64,000 nt of DNA from Actinomadura luzonensis (GTDB taxonomy: Bacteria; Actinomycetota; Actinomycetes; Streptosporangiales; Streptosporangiaceae): positions 2,547,001-2,611,000 of the forward strand of contig NZ_JAKRKC020000001.1 in assembly GCF_022664455.2 (NCBI RefSeq). Reading direction: 5' to 3'. The notes beneath the pieces are model-generated. The model did not search any database and had not been told where the DNA came from. It saw nothing but the letters and a program-made list of their open reading frames with translations. This document shows positions 43,776 through 51,971 of this stretch, one piece after another. Each line of letters starts with the position of its first letter. Positions within the stretch are counted from its first letter, which is position 1. The position numbers and the translations under genes were made by a program.

Positions 43776-44423
43776 CTAGCCGATCAGCGCCGGCTCCCGT
43801 GGACGGCGCAGATCAGGCGGCTCCTTCAGGTCGGGCCGGAGCGGGACCCAGGCGCGCCGGCCGAAGAGCCGGTCGAGCCCGGGGCCGGCGGCGCCGGGCG
43901 TCTCGTCCCGCCGGACGACCTCCACGACGACGAACTGGGCCCGCGCGCGGTGCCGGTAGACGCTCGCGCTCCTCGCCCAGCAGGCCGCGGCGATCTCCTC
44001 GCTGTAGGCCTCGAACTCCTCGGCGCTGATCCCGGCCCGCGTGAGGATCAGCGCCTTCTCGCCGGTGGCGGTCGGGGTGATCCACAGGATCAGCGGGATG
44101 CGCCCGGCGCGGGTGTGCATCGTCGTCTCCAGGCAGACCCGCTGCAGGCGGTGCCGGGAGACGACGCACCAGTAGTGCGCGGCGATCCAGCCCCGGCCGG
44201 CCCTGGTGGCCGCCGGGACGGAGATCGCGCCGGCCGTCAGCGCGAGGGGCAGGAGGTGGCCGTCGCCCGCGGCCCGCACCAGGAGCGTGCCCGCCAGCCC
44301 GAGAACGGCGGCCAGCAGCAGCTCGGTGCGCGCCCGCCAGAGCCGGACCAGGGGCCCGCCGCCCCGCGCGGCGGGCAGGTCCTCGTTGGCGGGGTAGATC
44401 TGGTTGCGCGGGTTCCTCGGCAC
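43776..44423 (-). CDS. Membrane protein, possibly of a conjugative element
   Basis: 215 residues: hydrophilic start NPRNQIYPANEDLPAARGGG, two adjacent membrane helices (about 33-72), then a cytoplasmic domain (about 80-185) with SRHRLQRVCLETTMHTRAGR and WITPTATGEKALILTRAGIS. The N-terminal pattern reminds me of SpdB/transfer-associated proteins of actinomycete integrative elements, a weak recollection. It follows the 71-residue gene by one base, implying one operon. No integrase, relaxase or FtsK-like transfer gene is nearby. Confidence 0.6.
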   Translation of the reverse strand: MPRNPRNQIYPANEDLPAARGGGPLVRLWRARTELLLAAVLGLAGTLLVRAAGDGHLLPLALTAGAISVPAATRAGRGWIAAHYWCVVSRHRLQRVCLETTMHTRAGRIPLILWITPTATGEKALILTRAGISAEEFEAYSEEIAAACWARSASVYRHRARAQFVVVEVVRRDETPGAAGPGLDRLFGRRAWVPLRPDLKEPPDLRRPREPALIG

Positions 44424-44424
44424 C

Positions 44425-44640
44425 TCACGTCACCTCCTCGTGCACCCTGCCGGGCACGCGGAGCTGGTCGAACCGTGGGTCGCGGTAGCGGCGCGCGCCG
44501 AAACCCGTCCTGGTCACGGTCCAGCCGACGTGGTAGGCGAACTCGTCGGGCTCCATGCAGATCTCGCGGTCGGCATAAGCGAGGAGTTCCCGAATCCGGG
44601 ACTTGATTCGGCCAGGTCCCTTGGTACCTTGTGAGTACAT
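44425..44640 (-). CDS. Small hypothetical protein, partner of the membrane protein
   Basis: 71 residues, basic, soluble: RIKSRIRELLAYADREICME followed by FAYHVGWTVTRTGFGARRY. Not recognised. ATG 44640 with AAAGGGG 6 nt upstream. Together with the following membrane protein it forms a two-gene unit that looks accessory rather than core. Confidence 0.6.
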   Translation of the reverse strand: MYSQGTKGPGRIKSRIRELLAYADREICMEPDEFAYHVGWTVTRTGFGARRYRDPRFDQLRVPGRVHEEVT

Positions 44641-45273
44641 AGAAGACCCCTTTCGCGGCATTTCTAGAGGTGGCTTCTTTGCCGGTCCGTCGGCTGGCGG
44701 CCGGTGCTCCCGCAGGGTGGCAGCCCATATGCGGAAGCCAGGTCGTCAGCCGCGGCCCGGCCTTTTTCGTGCCCGTGGCACGGGGTGCGCTGATCGCTCA
44801 GCGCTGCACTCGTCAGGTGGTCACACGTTCCTTCCGGCGGGGCGCCTCCCAGGTGGTGAGTGTCGATTCCGGGACGGCGACGTTGCCGGAGGAACGGCCC
44901 GGCATGCTCGGGCGCGTGGTCACAAGGGGGAGGCCCGGTACGTGCGGCGAAGTCGTCATGCCCGGCCTCCTCACATCCGAGAAAAACCTTTCTGGCTCGA
45001 TCGTCCTCCGCGGGAGGGCCTGCTGCAATACCTCAAGCAAGGAAGATTTGCATTTTTTCGCTTCTTGCGCGGACGATTGCGGTGCAAGTTGCACGGAGGC
45101 ATCGATCAAGGACGTTTCCTTGCTCCTACGCTCTCTCCGTGACAGCCTTCTCGCAAGGGCGTGTGGCACTGCTCGTGCAACTTGCAGTGTAAGATTGGGC
45201 GAACGGCCCAAAACGCCGTCCTCGAAACGGTCCCCGCCGGCTACACCTTCCTTACGGACAAGGAGAGCGGACG
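44641..45273. other. Intergenic region upstream of XRE/DUF397 genes
   Basis: A 630-bp gap. 44655-44770 could fold into a branched RNA (GGCTTC near 44672 with GAAGCC near 44733) ending in CGGCCTTTTT near 44767, but I do not recognise a riboswitch class. 44990-45195 is less GC-rich and carries two GTGCAA-N-TTGCA palindromes. No convincing gene; minus-strand frames here lack starts and third-position GC bias. Confidence 0.4.
45082..45195 (+). promoter_or_regulatory. Two GTGCAA-N-TTGCAC palindromes and a -10 element
   Basis: GTGCAAGTTGCAC (45082-45094) is a perfect palindrome around a central G; GTGCAACTTGCAG (45175-45187) is a second copy with one mismatch. The second ends 2 bp before TAAGAT (45190-45195), a good -10. 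This is the arrangement expected for autoregulation by the XRE protein encoded next. Confidence 0.55.
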
Positions 45274-46137
45274 GTGCCATCGCAGCAGGGCAGTCCGACG
45301 GTACGCAGGCTCCGGCTCGGCCAGGAGTTGCGTTTGCTGCGTGAGCGTAACAAGCTCACCGGCGCCAAGGCGGCCAAGGAGCTCGGCTGGTCCGCCAGCA
45401 AGGTCAGTCGCATCGAGGCCGCCCGTACGATGCCCAGTGCCGACGACATCAAGGCCCTGGTGAAGCTCTACCGCGTCGACGGCGGCAAATTTGACGAACT
45501 CATCGGCCTGTTGCGGGATGCGGAGCAGCGCGGGTGGTGGGAGGATTACGAAGAAGCCCTGCCCGAGGAGTACACCAGATTCCTGGGGCTGGAGGCGGAG
45601 GCGATCTGCCAGCGATCCTGGGAACCGCAGATCGTGCCGGGCCTCCTGCAGACCGAGGATTACGCGCGGGAGGTCATCCTGGCCACCCGCGGCATCGCGC
45701 GCATCACGCACAGCGGTGTCCGCAGCCGCGTCGAGGCCCGCCTCGATCGGCAGCGCCGCGTCCTGCATCGCCCGGAGGCGTGCCGGCTCACGGTCGTGCT
45801 CGACGAATCGGTGCTGATGCGCCGCTTCGGCGAACCCTCGGTGATGCGCGAGCAGATGGAACATCTGCTGGAGATTTCACTGCTGCCGCACGTGAAGCTG
45901 CACGTCCTGACCCTGGACTCCCTGCACCCGGTCAACACCGGGCCTTTTATTCATCTGCAGTTTGCGGCGTTTGACGATGTTGTGTACCTAGAACAGCTGT
46001 ATACTGCCAGCTTCGTCGAAGACCTCCAACTCGTGGCCGGATACGAAACCGCCTTCGAACACATAAGGGCGGAGGCCCTGGACGAGGACGAATCACGCGT
46101 TCTGATCCAGCGCAAGGCCATGGTGTGGCGCCGTTGA
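45274..46137 (+). CDS. XRE-family regulator with DUF5753 domain
   Basis: 287 residues: N-terminal helix-turn-helix (LRLLRERNKLTGAKAAKELG...KVSRIEAART, about 20-50) and a DUF5753 ligand-binding-like domain (WEPQIVPGLLQTEDYAREV; FIHLQFAAFDDVVYLEQLY). These regulators are highly expanded in filamentous actinomycetes and pair with DUF397 proteins (WhiJ-type systems). GTG 45274 has AGGAG about 8 nt upstream. The palindromes at 45082 and 45175 are likely its operators. Confidence 0.9.
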   Translation: MPSQQGSPTVRRLRLGQELRLLRERNKLTGAKAAKELGWSASKVSRIEAARTMPSADDIKALVKLYRVDGGKFDELIGLLRDAEQRGWWEDYEEALPEEYTRFLGLEAEAICQRSWEPQIVPGLLQTEDYAREVILATRGIARITHSGVRSRVEARLDRQRRVLHRPEACRLTVVLDESVLMRRFGEPSVMREQMEHLLEISLLPHVKLHVLTLDSLHPVNTGPFIHLQFAAFDDVVYLEQLYTASFVEDLQLVAGYETAFEHIRAEALDEDESRVLIQRKAMVWRR

Positions 46138-46191
46138 CGACGACCACCTCAACAAGGGGCAATGACGCCCCTTCAGCTATTTGGGGAGATA

Positions 46192-46413
46192 ATGCACAAC
46201 CACCTTTCCAGGGCGGCTTGGCGGAAGAGCACCTTCTGCAATGGCGCAGACGCCTGTGTCGAGGTAGCGCCCCTCTCCGACGGCAACGTCGCGCTGCGTG
46301 ACAGCAAGGTGCAGGACGGCCCGGTCCTCGTGTTCACTCCGGCGGAGTGGGCCGCGTTCACCTCGGGCGTCCGTGACGGCGAATTCGACCTGTCGACGCT
46401 CGCCGGAGCCTGA
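46192..46413 (+). CDS. DUF397 small protein
   Basis: 73 residues: AAWRKSTFCNGADACVEVA...VALRDSK...VLVFTPAEWAAF..GVRDGEFD is the standard DUF397 sequence. DUF397 proteins act with the neighbouring XRE regulators as antagonists or small partners in developmental control, and have been likened to toxin-antitoxin pairs. ATG 46192 with GGGGAGA just upstream; an earlier ATG at 46162 would add ten residues. Confidence 0.88.
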   Translation: MHNHLSRAAWRKSTFCNGADACVEVAPLSDGNVALRDSKVQDGPVLVFTPAEWAAFTSGVRDGEFDLSTLAGA

Positions 46414-46560
46414 GAAAGGAAACGGCCCGGCGACGTTGTTGACGGCAACACCGCAGGGCCGGCCCCCGCTGGACCTTTTGGACGCAGCTCGGTTTTCGCA
46501 GACATCATGGCACACCATCCCCCCGGATGATCAAGCACGCCCGGACGTCGTCCCGCCGTG

Positions 46561-46578
46561 TGATAAGCCTCCTTATCA
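46561..46578. promoter_or_regulatory. TGATAAG-N4-CTTATCA inverted repeat
   Basis: Perfect 7-bp arms in the 267-bp gap between the DUF397 gene and the converging MFS gene. It could be part of a terminator for the XRE/DUF397 unit or a stray operator; nothing else is seen in the gap apart from the hairpin at 46631. Confidence 0.35.
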
Positions 46579-46630
46579 GATCTTCCCGAACGGGCCGCCG
46601 GGCCCGTAAGAATTGCGCCGGAAAGCGCAT

Positions 46631-46662
46631 GCGGCGCGCCCTTTTCGCGAAGGGCGCGCCGC
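46631..46662 (-). terminator. Strong hairpin behind the MFS gene
   Basis: GCGGCGCGCCCTT (46631-46643) and AAGGGCGCGCCGC (46650-46662) make a perfect 13-bp stem with a 6-nt loop, 18 bp behind the MFS stop codon. No T-tract; it could serve both strands. Confidence 0.65.
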
Positions 46663-46680
46663 GTCGGCGTTCCACGGCGG

Positions 46681-48090
46681 TCAGGCGGCGCGGCGGCGCA
46701 CCAGGAAGACCGAGCTGATCCCGGCGAGCACCGCGAGCCCCGCCATCGCGAGCGCGGCGCCCAGCGAGGCCGACACCGTGCCGTGGCCCTGGCTGAGCGA
46801 GATGAACAGGGTGCCGACCGTCGAGACGCCGATCACCTGGCCGAGCTGCATGACGGTGAGCAGGGCGCCGCTCGCGTCGGCCGCGTACGCGCCGTCCACC
46901 CGCTCGGTCGCCATGTTGGTGACCGCGACCTGCACGCCCAGCCCGGCCCCGATGAGGGCGCTCATGACCGCGTACGGCAGCCCGCCCCCGGCGGCGAGCC
47001 CGAGGCCGAGGTAGGCGGGGGCGGCCACCACGTAGCCGAAGGGCACCAGCGGGCGCTGCAGCCCGGCGGGCAGGCGCGGCCAGAGCAGCCCGACCAGCCC
47101 GAAGGCCAGCGCGCACGGCACCAGCATCAGGCCGGCGGCCAGCGGCGTGAGGTGCAGCTCGCCCTGGAGGTGCAGGGCCGAGGTGAACAGGAAGGAGCCC
47201 CAGGTCGCCGGGCCGAACAGCAGGATCGCGAGCCCGGGCCGCATGCCGGGGGCCCTTAGCACGCGGGCGTCCACCAGCGGCCGCCCGCCGCGCGCGGTCA
47301 CCCAGCGCTCGATCCAGACGAACGCGCCGAACACGGCCACGCTCGCCCCCATCGAGATCCAGCCCCACACCGGCCAGCCGAGCTCGCGGCCGAGCATGAG
47401 CGGCACCACGAGCAGCAGCACCGCCGCCGACAGGCTGACCAGGCCGAGCGGGTCGAGCCCGGTGCCGCCGCCGCCCTGGTCGGCGGGCAGCACCTTGAGC
47501 CCGGTCGCCAGCAGCAGCGCCCCGACGGGCACCAGCACCAGGAACACGATCCGCCAGCCCGCGCCGAAGCCCAGCAGCACGCCGCCGAGCGCCTGGCCGA
47601 CCACGATGCCGCCGCTGACCGTCAGCGACCACAGCCCGATCGCCCGGCCCCGGGCCGCGCCCTGGTAGTTGCGCTGGATCAGGGTCAGCACCTGCGGCAT
47701 CATCATCGCCGCGCCCGCGCCCTGGACCAGCCGGAAGGCCACCAGCCAGCCGGTGGACGGGGCGAGCCCGGCGGCCAGCGTGGTCAGCGTGAACACCGCC
47801 AGGCCGCCGAGGAAGGCCCGCCGGTAGCCGAACAGGTCGCCGACCCTGGCCCCGGTGATCAGCAGGACGGCGTAGACAATGGTGTAGCCGGCCACGATCA
47901 TCTGCAGGCCCGCACCCGAGGAGTGCAGGTCGGCCTCGATGGTCGGGGTGGCCACGTTGACGATGTTGACGTTCAGGATGGCCAGGAACTGTCCCACGAG
48001 GATGATCGCGAGGAGCAGGCCGCTGGCCCGGGTCCGTTCCTGTGGCTGCTTGGTGGGCAACGGGGACGTGACATCAGCGGTTTGCGTCAT
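46681..48090 (-). CDS. MFS drug exporter, 14-helix DHA2 type
   Basis: 469 residues with about 14 membrane helices. Motif A-like GDLFGYRRAFLGGL and the motif C-type segment SGGIVVGQALGGVLLGFGAG of drug:H+ antiporters are visible, as is NVNIVNVATPTIEADL in the first helix. Substrate unknown. ATG 48090 is chosen (start of the conserved N-terminus); no clear ribosome binding site. The divergent XRE gene and the shared inverted repeat at 48115-48147 suggest it is controlled by that regulator. Confidence 0.88.
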   Translation of the reverse strand: MTQTADVTSPLPTKQPQERTRASGLLLAIILVGQFLAILNVNIVNVATPTIEADLHSSGAGLQMIVAGYTIVYAVLLITGARVGDLFGYRRAFLGGLAVFTLTTLAAGLAPSTGWLVAFRLVQGAGAAMMMPQVLTLIQRNYQGAARGRAIGLWSLTVSGGIVVGQALGGVLLGFGAGWRIVFLVLVPVGALLLATGLKVLPADQGGGGTGLDPLGLVSLSAAVLLLVVPLMLGRELGWPVWGWISMGASVAVFGAFVWIERWVTARGGRPLVDARVLRAPGMRPGLAILLFGPATWGSFLFTSALHLQGELHLTPLAAGLMLVPCALAFGLVGLLWPRLPAGLQRPLVPFGYVVAAPAYLGLGLAAGGGLPYAVMSALIGAGLGVQVAVTNMATERVDGAYAADASGALLTVMQLGQVIGVSTVGTLFISLSQGHGTVSASLGAALAMAGLAVLAGISSVFLVRRRAA

Positions 48091-48114
48091 GGAGATCAGT
48101 TTGCCGCGCGTTCG

Positions 48115-48147
48115 ATACCAGTAACGAGAGCCCACTTATACTGGTAT
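48115..48147. promoter_or_regulatory. Operator between the MFS and XRE genes
   Basis: ATACCAGTA (48115-48123) and TACTGGTAT (48139-48147) are perfect 9-bp arms with a 15-bp spacer. The right arm overlaps TATACT (48137-48142), a near-consensus -10 for the plus-strand XRE gene. It sits 25-57 bp from the MFS start, so it can act on both genes. Confidence 0.6.
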
Positions 48148-48199
48148 TGAGGGTAACTGGATAACCGGTCCCGTCTGACCCCATAGTGGAGGAATGACG

Positions 48200-49021
48200 G
48201 TGGTGGAGGCGAAGCGCTCGGACCTGTCCGCGTTCTTGCGGACGCGCCGCGAGCGGATCACGCCGGAGATGGTGGACCTCGTCCCCGGCTCGCGCCGGCG
48301 CACCCCGGGGCTGCGGCGCGAGGAGGTCGCCCAGCTCGCCGGGGTCGGCGTGACCTGGTACACGTGGCTGGAGCAGGGGCGGCCCATCAACGCCAGCACG
48401 CAGGTCCTCGACGCCATCGCCCGCACGCTCAGGCTCGACCCCGCCGAGCGGCAGCACCTCTACCGGCTCGCCGGACACGCCGAGCTGCCCGTGCCGGTCG
48501 ATTCGGGGCAGGTCACGCCCGAGATGCGGGCCATACTCGACCGGCTCGGCGACATGCCCGCCTGCGTCTCCAACAGCCGCTGCGACGTCCTCGCCTGGAA
48601 CGCGGGCTACGCCGCGCTCTTCCCCGAGCTGGTCGCCGCCCCCGAGGGGGAGCGCAACTCGCTCTGGCAGGTCTGCGTGAACCCGCGCCCCGTCACCGAG
48701 CTGGTCGAGCTGTGCCAGGAGCTGGCGCGGGCCGTCGCCGTCTTCCGCGGCGCCTACAGCAGGCACGCCGACGACCCCTGCTGGCAGGACTTCGTGCGGC
48801 GGCTGTGCGCGGAGAGCGCCACGTTCGCCCGGCTCTGGGCCCGTCAGGACGTGGCCGAGCCCGGCCCCCGCGTCAAGCGCTACCGGCACGTCGAGCACGG
48901 GCCGCTCAGCTTCAGCACCACCAGCCTCACGGCCGGGCCGGAGATCCGGATGATCGTCTACACGCCGACGGACGAGGCGACCAGGTCCGTGGTGGACAAA
49001 TTGGTGCGCTCTGCCATGTAA
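48200..49021 (+). CDS. XRE regulator with MmyB-like ligand-binding domain
   Basis: 273 residues: helix-turn-helix (RRTPGLRREEVAQLAGVGVTWYTWLEQGR, a hallmark of the MmyB-like group) and a C-terminal PAS-like MmyB domain (VSNSRCDVLAWNAGYAALFP). Such proteins usually regulate a divergent MFS or dehydrogenase gene, as the layout here suggests. GTG 48200 has GGAGGA (48188-48193) 6 nt upstream; the ATG at 48194 directly abuts it and is less likely. Confidence 0.87.
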   Translation: MVEAKRSDLSAFLRTRRERITPEMVDLVPGSRRRTPGLRREEVAQLAGVGVTWYTWLEQGRPINASTQVLDAIARTLRLDPAERQHLYRLAGHAELPVPVDSGQVTPEMRAILDRLGDMPACVSNSRCDVLAWNAGYAALFPELVAAPEGERNSLWQVCVNPRPVTELVELCQELARAVAVFRGAYSRHADDPCWQDFVRRLCAESATFARLWARQDVAEPGPRVKRYRHVEHGPLSFSTTSLTAGPEIRMIVYTPTDEATRSVVDKLVRSAM

Positions 49022-49080
49022 TACGCCGCTCATGGCATGCTCAATCCCTGGAAAACAGGATTCGAGCGGAAGTGCGGCAG

Positions 49081-50166
49081 ATGAGACTCCCCCGTGCCCT
49101 CCCGTTGTTCGCCGTCGTCGCCTCGGTCGCCTCACTGGCCGCGTGCTCGTCGGCGGCCCCGGAGAAGGAGCCGCAGGCCAAGCAGGTGGACCAGCAGGCG
49201 GCGGTGTCGCCGGAGGGCGAGCCGACGCCGGAGCGGCGGCCGTACACGATCTCCTTCGGCGGGGACGTGCACTTCGAGGGCGTCCTGCGGCCCCGGCTGG
49301 CGAGCCCGCGCACCGCGCTCGGGCCCATCGCGAGCGTCCTCCGCCAGGCCGACCTCACCATGGTCAACCTGGAGACGGCGATCACCACGGGCGGGACGCC
49401 CGCGCCCGGCAAGCAGTTCACCTTCCGCGCGCCGGCCAGCGCCTTCACCGCGCTCAAGGCGGCCGGGGTGGACGTCGTGTCCATGGCCAACAACCACGGC
49501 ATGGACTACATGGAGAGCGGCCTCGCCGACTCGCTGGCGGCGATCAAGCGCAGCCGGTTCCCCGTCGTCGGGATCGGCAGGAACGCGGCGGAGGCGTACA
49601 AGCCGTACCGGAAGACCGTCAACGGCAACCGGGTGGCGATCATCGGGGCCACCCAGGTGCTCGACGCCGAGTTCATCCAGTCGTGGACGGCCACCGCCGA
49701 CAAGGGCGGCCTGGCCTCCGCCAAGGACGAGGCGAGCCTGCTGCGGGCCGTGCGCCAGGCGCGCAAGAGCTCCGACACCGTCATCGTCCACCTGCACTGG
49801 GGCACCGAGATGCAGAAGTGCCCGAACCAGGCGCAGCTCTCGCTGGCCCCCAAGCTGGTCAAGGCGGGCGCGGACGTCGTCGTCGGCGGCCACGCGCACA
49901 TCCTGCTCGGCTCCGGCTACCTCGACGACGCCTACGTCAGCTACGGCATGGGCAACTTCGTCTTCTACAACTCCAACCCGGCGACCACCGGCCGCACCGG
50001 CGTGCTGACGCTCACCATCAACGGCCGCAAGGTCCTGAAGGACCGCTGGACGCCCGCCACCATCCAGGGCGGCGTGCCGGTGCCGATGACCGGGGCCGCG
50101 AAGACGCAGGCGGTGGCCGACTGGCGGGCGCTGCGCTCCTGCACCGGGCTTTCCGCGAAGCCCTAG
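49081..50166 (+). CDS. CapA-family lipoprotein (poly-gamma-glutamate-type)
   Basis: 361 residues. Lipoprotein signal with lipobox SLAAC (Cys22). The CapA metallophosphatase-like domain has SFGGDVHFEG, VNLETAITTGG, MANNHGMDYME, HLHWGTEMQ, GGHAHILLGSG and YGMGNFVFYNSNP, which are the metal ligands and conserved blocks. CapA takes part in anchoring poly-gamma-glutamate in Bacillus; the substrate here is unknown, and capB/C genes are absent. ATG 49081, GCGGAAG about 9 nt upstream. A GGGCTT/AAGCCC hairpin overlaps the stop (50146-50163). Confidence 0.9.
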   Translation: MRLPRALPLFAVVASVASLAACSSAAPEKEPQAKQVDQQAAVSPEGEPTPERRPYTISFGGDVHFEGVLRPRLASPRTALGPIASVLRQADLTMVNLETAITTGGTPAPGKQFTFRAPASAFTALKAAGVDVVSMANNHGMDYMESGLADSLAAIKRSRFPVVGIGRNAAEAYKPYRKTVNGNRVAIIGATQVLDAEFIQSWTATADKGGLASAKDEASLLRAVRQARKSSDTVIVHLHWGTEMQKCPNQAQLSLAPKLVKAGADVVVGGHAHILLGSGYLDDAYVSYGMGNFVFYNSNPATTGRTGVLTLTINGRKVLKDRWTPATIQGGVPVPMTGAAKTQAVADWRALRSCTGLSAKP

Positions 50167-50172
50167 GCGATC

Positions 50173-50195
50173 TATATTTTGGACGGGAGGTCCAA
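50173..50195 (+). promoter_or_regulatory. Promoter/operator of the EphD-like gene
   Basis: TATATT (50173-50178) is followed directly by TTGGAC-N5-GTCCAA (50179-50195), a perfect dyad at the expected transcription start. TetR-type repressors bind such sites; the tetR gene downstream (51972) is the obvious candidate. Confidence 0.58.
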
Positions 50196-50207
50196 CAGGG
50201 GGGCGCG

Positions 50208-51911
50208 ATGCGGTGGGTCGAGTCCGGTGACGTGCGGCTGGCGCTCCACGAGGACGGCGACCCCGCGAACCCGACGGTGCTGCTCCTGCACGGCTATCCC
50301 GACACGCACCGGGTCTGGGACGAGGTGGCCGCGCGGCTGACGGGCCGCTTCCACGTCGTGCGGTACGACGTGCGGGGGAGCGGCGCCTCCACCGCGCCAC
50401 GGGACCGCCGGGACTACGGGCTCGACCGGCTCATGGCCGACCTGGAGGCGGTGCTCGACGCCGTGGGCGCGAGCAGGGCGCACCTGGTGGGGCACGACTG
50501 GGGGTCCATCCAGGGCTGGGAGGCCGTGGGGCGGCCCGGGCTCGCCGCGCGGCTGGCCTCGTTCACCAGCCTGGGCGGGCCGGGCACGGCCGACATCGCG
50601 GACTTCGCGCGGCACGGCCGGCGGCGTGACCGGCTGACCCAGCTCGTCCGGTCCTGGTACATCGGGGCCTTCCAGGTGCCCGTCGTGCCCGAGCTGGCCT
50701 GGGGCGCGCTCGTGCCCCGCCTGCTGGCGCGGGTGCTGCGGCGCGAGGGCGCGCTCCCGAGGGACGGGCACCCGGCCCCGACGCTGGTGCGGGACGGGCG
50801 CAACGGGCTGTGGCTCTACCGGGCGAACCTGCGCGGCCGGCGCCCCGCCGGCACGCCGCCGGTCGCCGTGCCGCAGGTCGACGTGCCTGTGCAGCTCGTC
50901 GAGGCGGCGCACGACGGGTTCGTGACCCCGGCGCTCGCGGGCTGGTGCGAGCGGCGGACGGCCCGGCTGTGGCGGCGCGTGATCGACGCCGGGCACTGGG
51001 CGCACCGCGGCCGGCCGGAGGTGGTGGCGGAGCTGATCGCCGGGTTCGTCGCGCACGTCGAGGGCGCGCCTCCGGGGCGGGAGCTGCGGCGGGCGCGGGC
51101 CGGGCGCGCGCCGCGCGGGGCGTTCGCCGACCGGCTGGTGGTGGTCACCGGCGCGGGGTCGGGGATCGGGCTGGCCACGGCGCGGGCGTTCGCGGCGCAC
51201 GGCGGCGAGGTGGTGTGCGCGGACGTGGACGGCGCCGCGGCGGCGCGGGCGGCCGAAGGGATCGGGAAGGACCTCGGGGGCACGGCGTGGGCGGTGCAGG
51301 TCGATGTGGCAAATATCGATCAGATGGCTGCTTTTTCGCGAAATATCATCTCGGAATACGGGGTGCCGGACATTGTGGTCAACAATGCCGGGATCACCGT
51401 CGCCGGCCCCATTCTGGATCACACGGCCGAGCACTGGCGAAGAACGATCGACGTCAATCTGTGGGGCGTCATTCACGGCTGCCGGCTGTTCGGGGCCGCC
51501 ATGGTCGAGCGGGGGCAGGGCGGGCACCTCGTCAACGTCGCCTCCCTGGCGGCGTTCGCGCCGACGCGGCTGCTGCCCGCGTACTCGGTGTCGAAGGCCG
51601 GCGTGAAGGCCCTCAGCGACGTCCTGCGGGCCGAACTGGCCGGGCACGGCATCGGGGTCAGCGTCGTGTGCCCGGGGTTCGTCTCCACGCCGATGGCCGG
51701 GCACACGACGTACGTGGGCGAGGACCGCAGGGAGAGCGCCGTGCGGTGGCTGGCGCGCCGGGGCTATCCGGCCGAGCGGGTGGCCGCGCACATTCTGCGT
51801 GCCGTGCACCGCGACGAGGCCGTCGTCCCGGTCAATCTGGAAGGCAAAATCGGTTATGCGCTGTCGCGGATTTCGCCCCGGCTGATGCGCAGGGTGGCAC
51901 GGCTGGGCTGA
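50208..51911 (+). CDS. EphD-like fusion of an alpha/beta hydrolase and a short-chain dehydrogenase
   Basis: 567 residues. Residues 1-290: epoxide-hydrolase-like domain, HGYPDT, nucleophile Asp97 in VGHDWGS, C-terminal His in DAGHWAHRG. Residues 305-567: SDR with TGAGSGIG, NNAG and catalytic YSVSK. This two-domain order is that of Mycobacterium EphD (implicated in mycolate/lipid metabolism); the same activity here is inference since the host type lacks mycolates. ATG 50208, AGGGGGG about 5 nt upstream. Codons for about residues 368-425 (51310-51480) are clearly richer in A/T than the rest. The tetR gene follows. Confidence 0.9.
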   Translation: MRWVESGDVRLALHEDGDPANPTVLLLHGYPDTHRVWDEVAARLTGRFHVVRYDVRGSGASTAPRDRRDYGLDRLMADLEAVLDAVGASRAHLVGHDWGSIQGWEAVGRPGLAARLASFTSLGGPGTADIADFARHGRRRDRLTQLVRSWYIGAFQVPVVPELAWGALVPRLLARVLRREGALPRDGHPAPTLVRDGRNGLWLYRANLRGRRPAGTPPVAVPQVDVPVQLVEAAHDGFVTPALAGWCERRTARLWRRVIDAGHWAHRGRPEVVAELIAGFVAHVEGAPPGRELRRARAGRAPRGAFADRLVVVTGAGSGIGLATARAFAAHGGEVVCADVDGAAAARAAEGIGKDLGGTAWAVQVDVANIDQMAAFSRNIISEYGVPDIVVNNAGITVAGPILDHTAEHWRRTIDVNLWGVIHGCRLFGAAMVERGQGGHLVNVASLAAFAPTRLLPAYSVSKAGVKALSDVLRAELAGHGIGVSVVCPGFVSTPMAGHTTYVGEDRRESAVRWLARRGYPAERVAAHILRAVHRDEAVVPVNLEGKIGYALSRISPRLMRRVARLG

Positions 51912-51971
51912 TCCCCGAGAAATCCATAAATTCCGCACCTAACGATCGCCCGTACAGGAGAAGATGAATCC

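Noticed and set aside
44813..45280. 155-codon minus-strand frame upstream of the XRE gene
   Set aside because: It crosses both operator palindromes and the XRE promoter, has weak codon bias and no domain.
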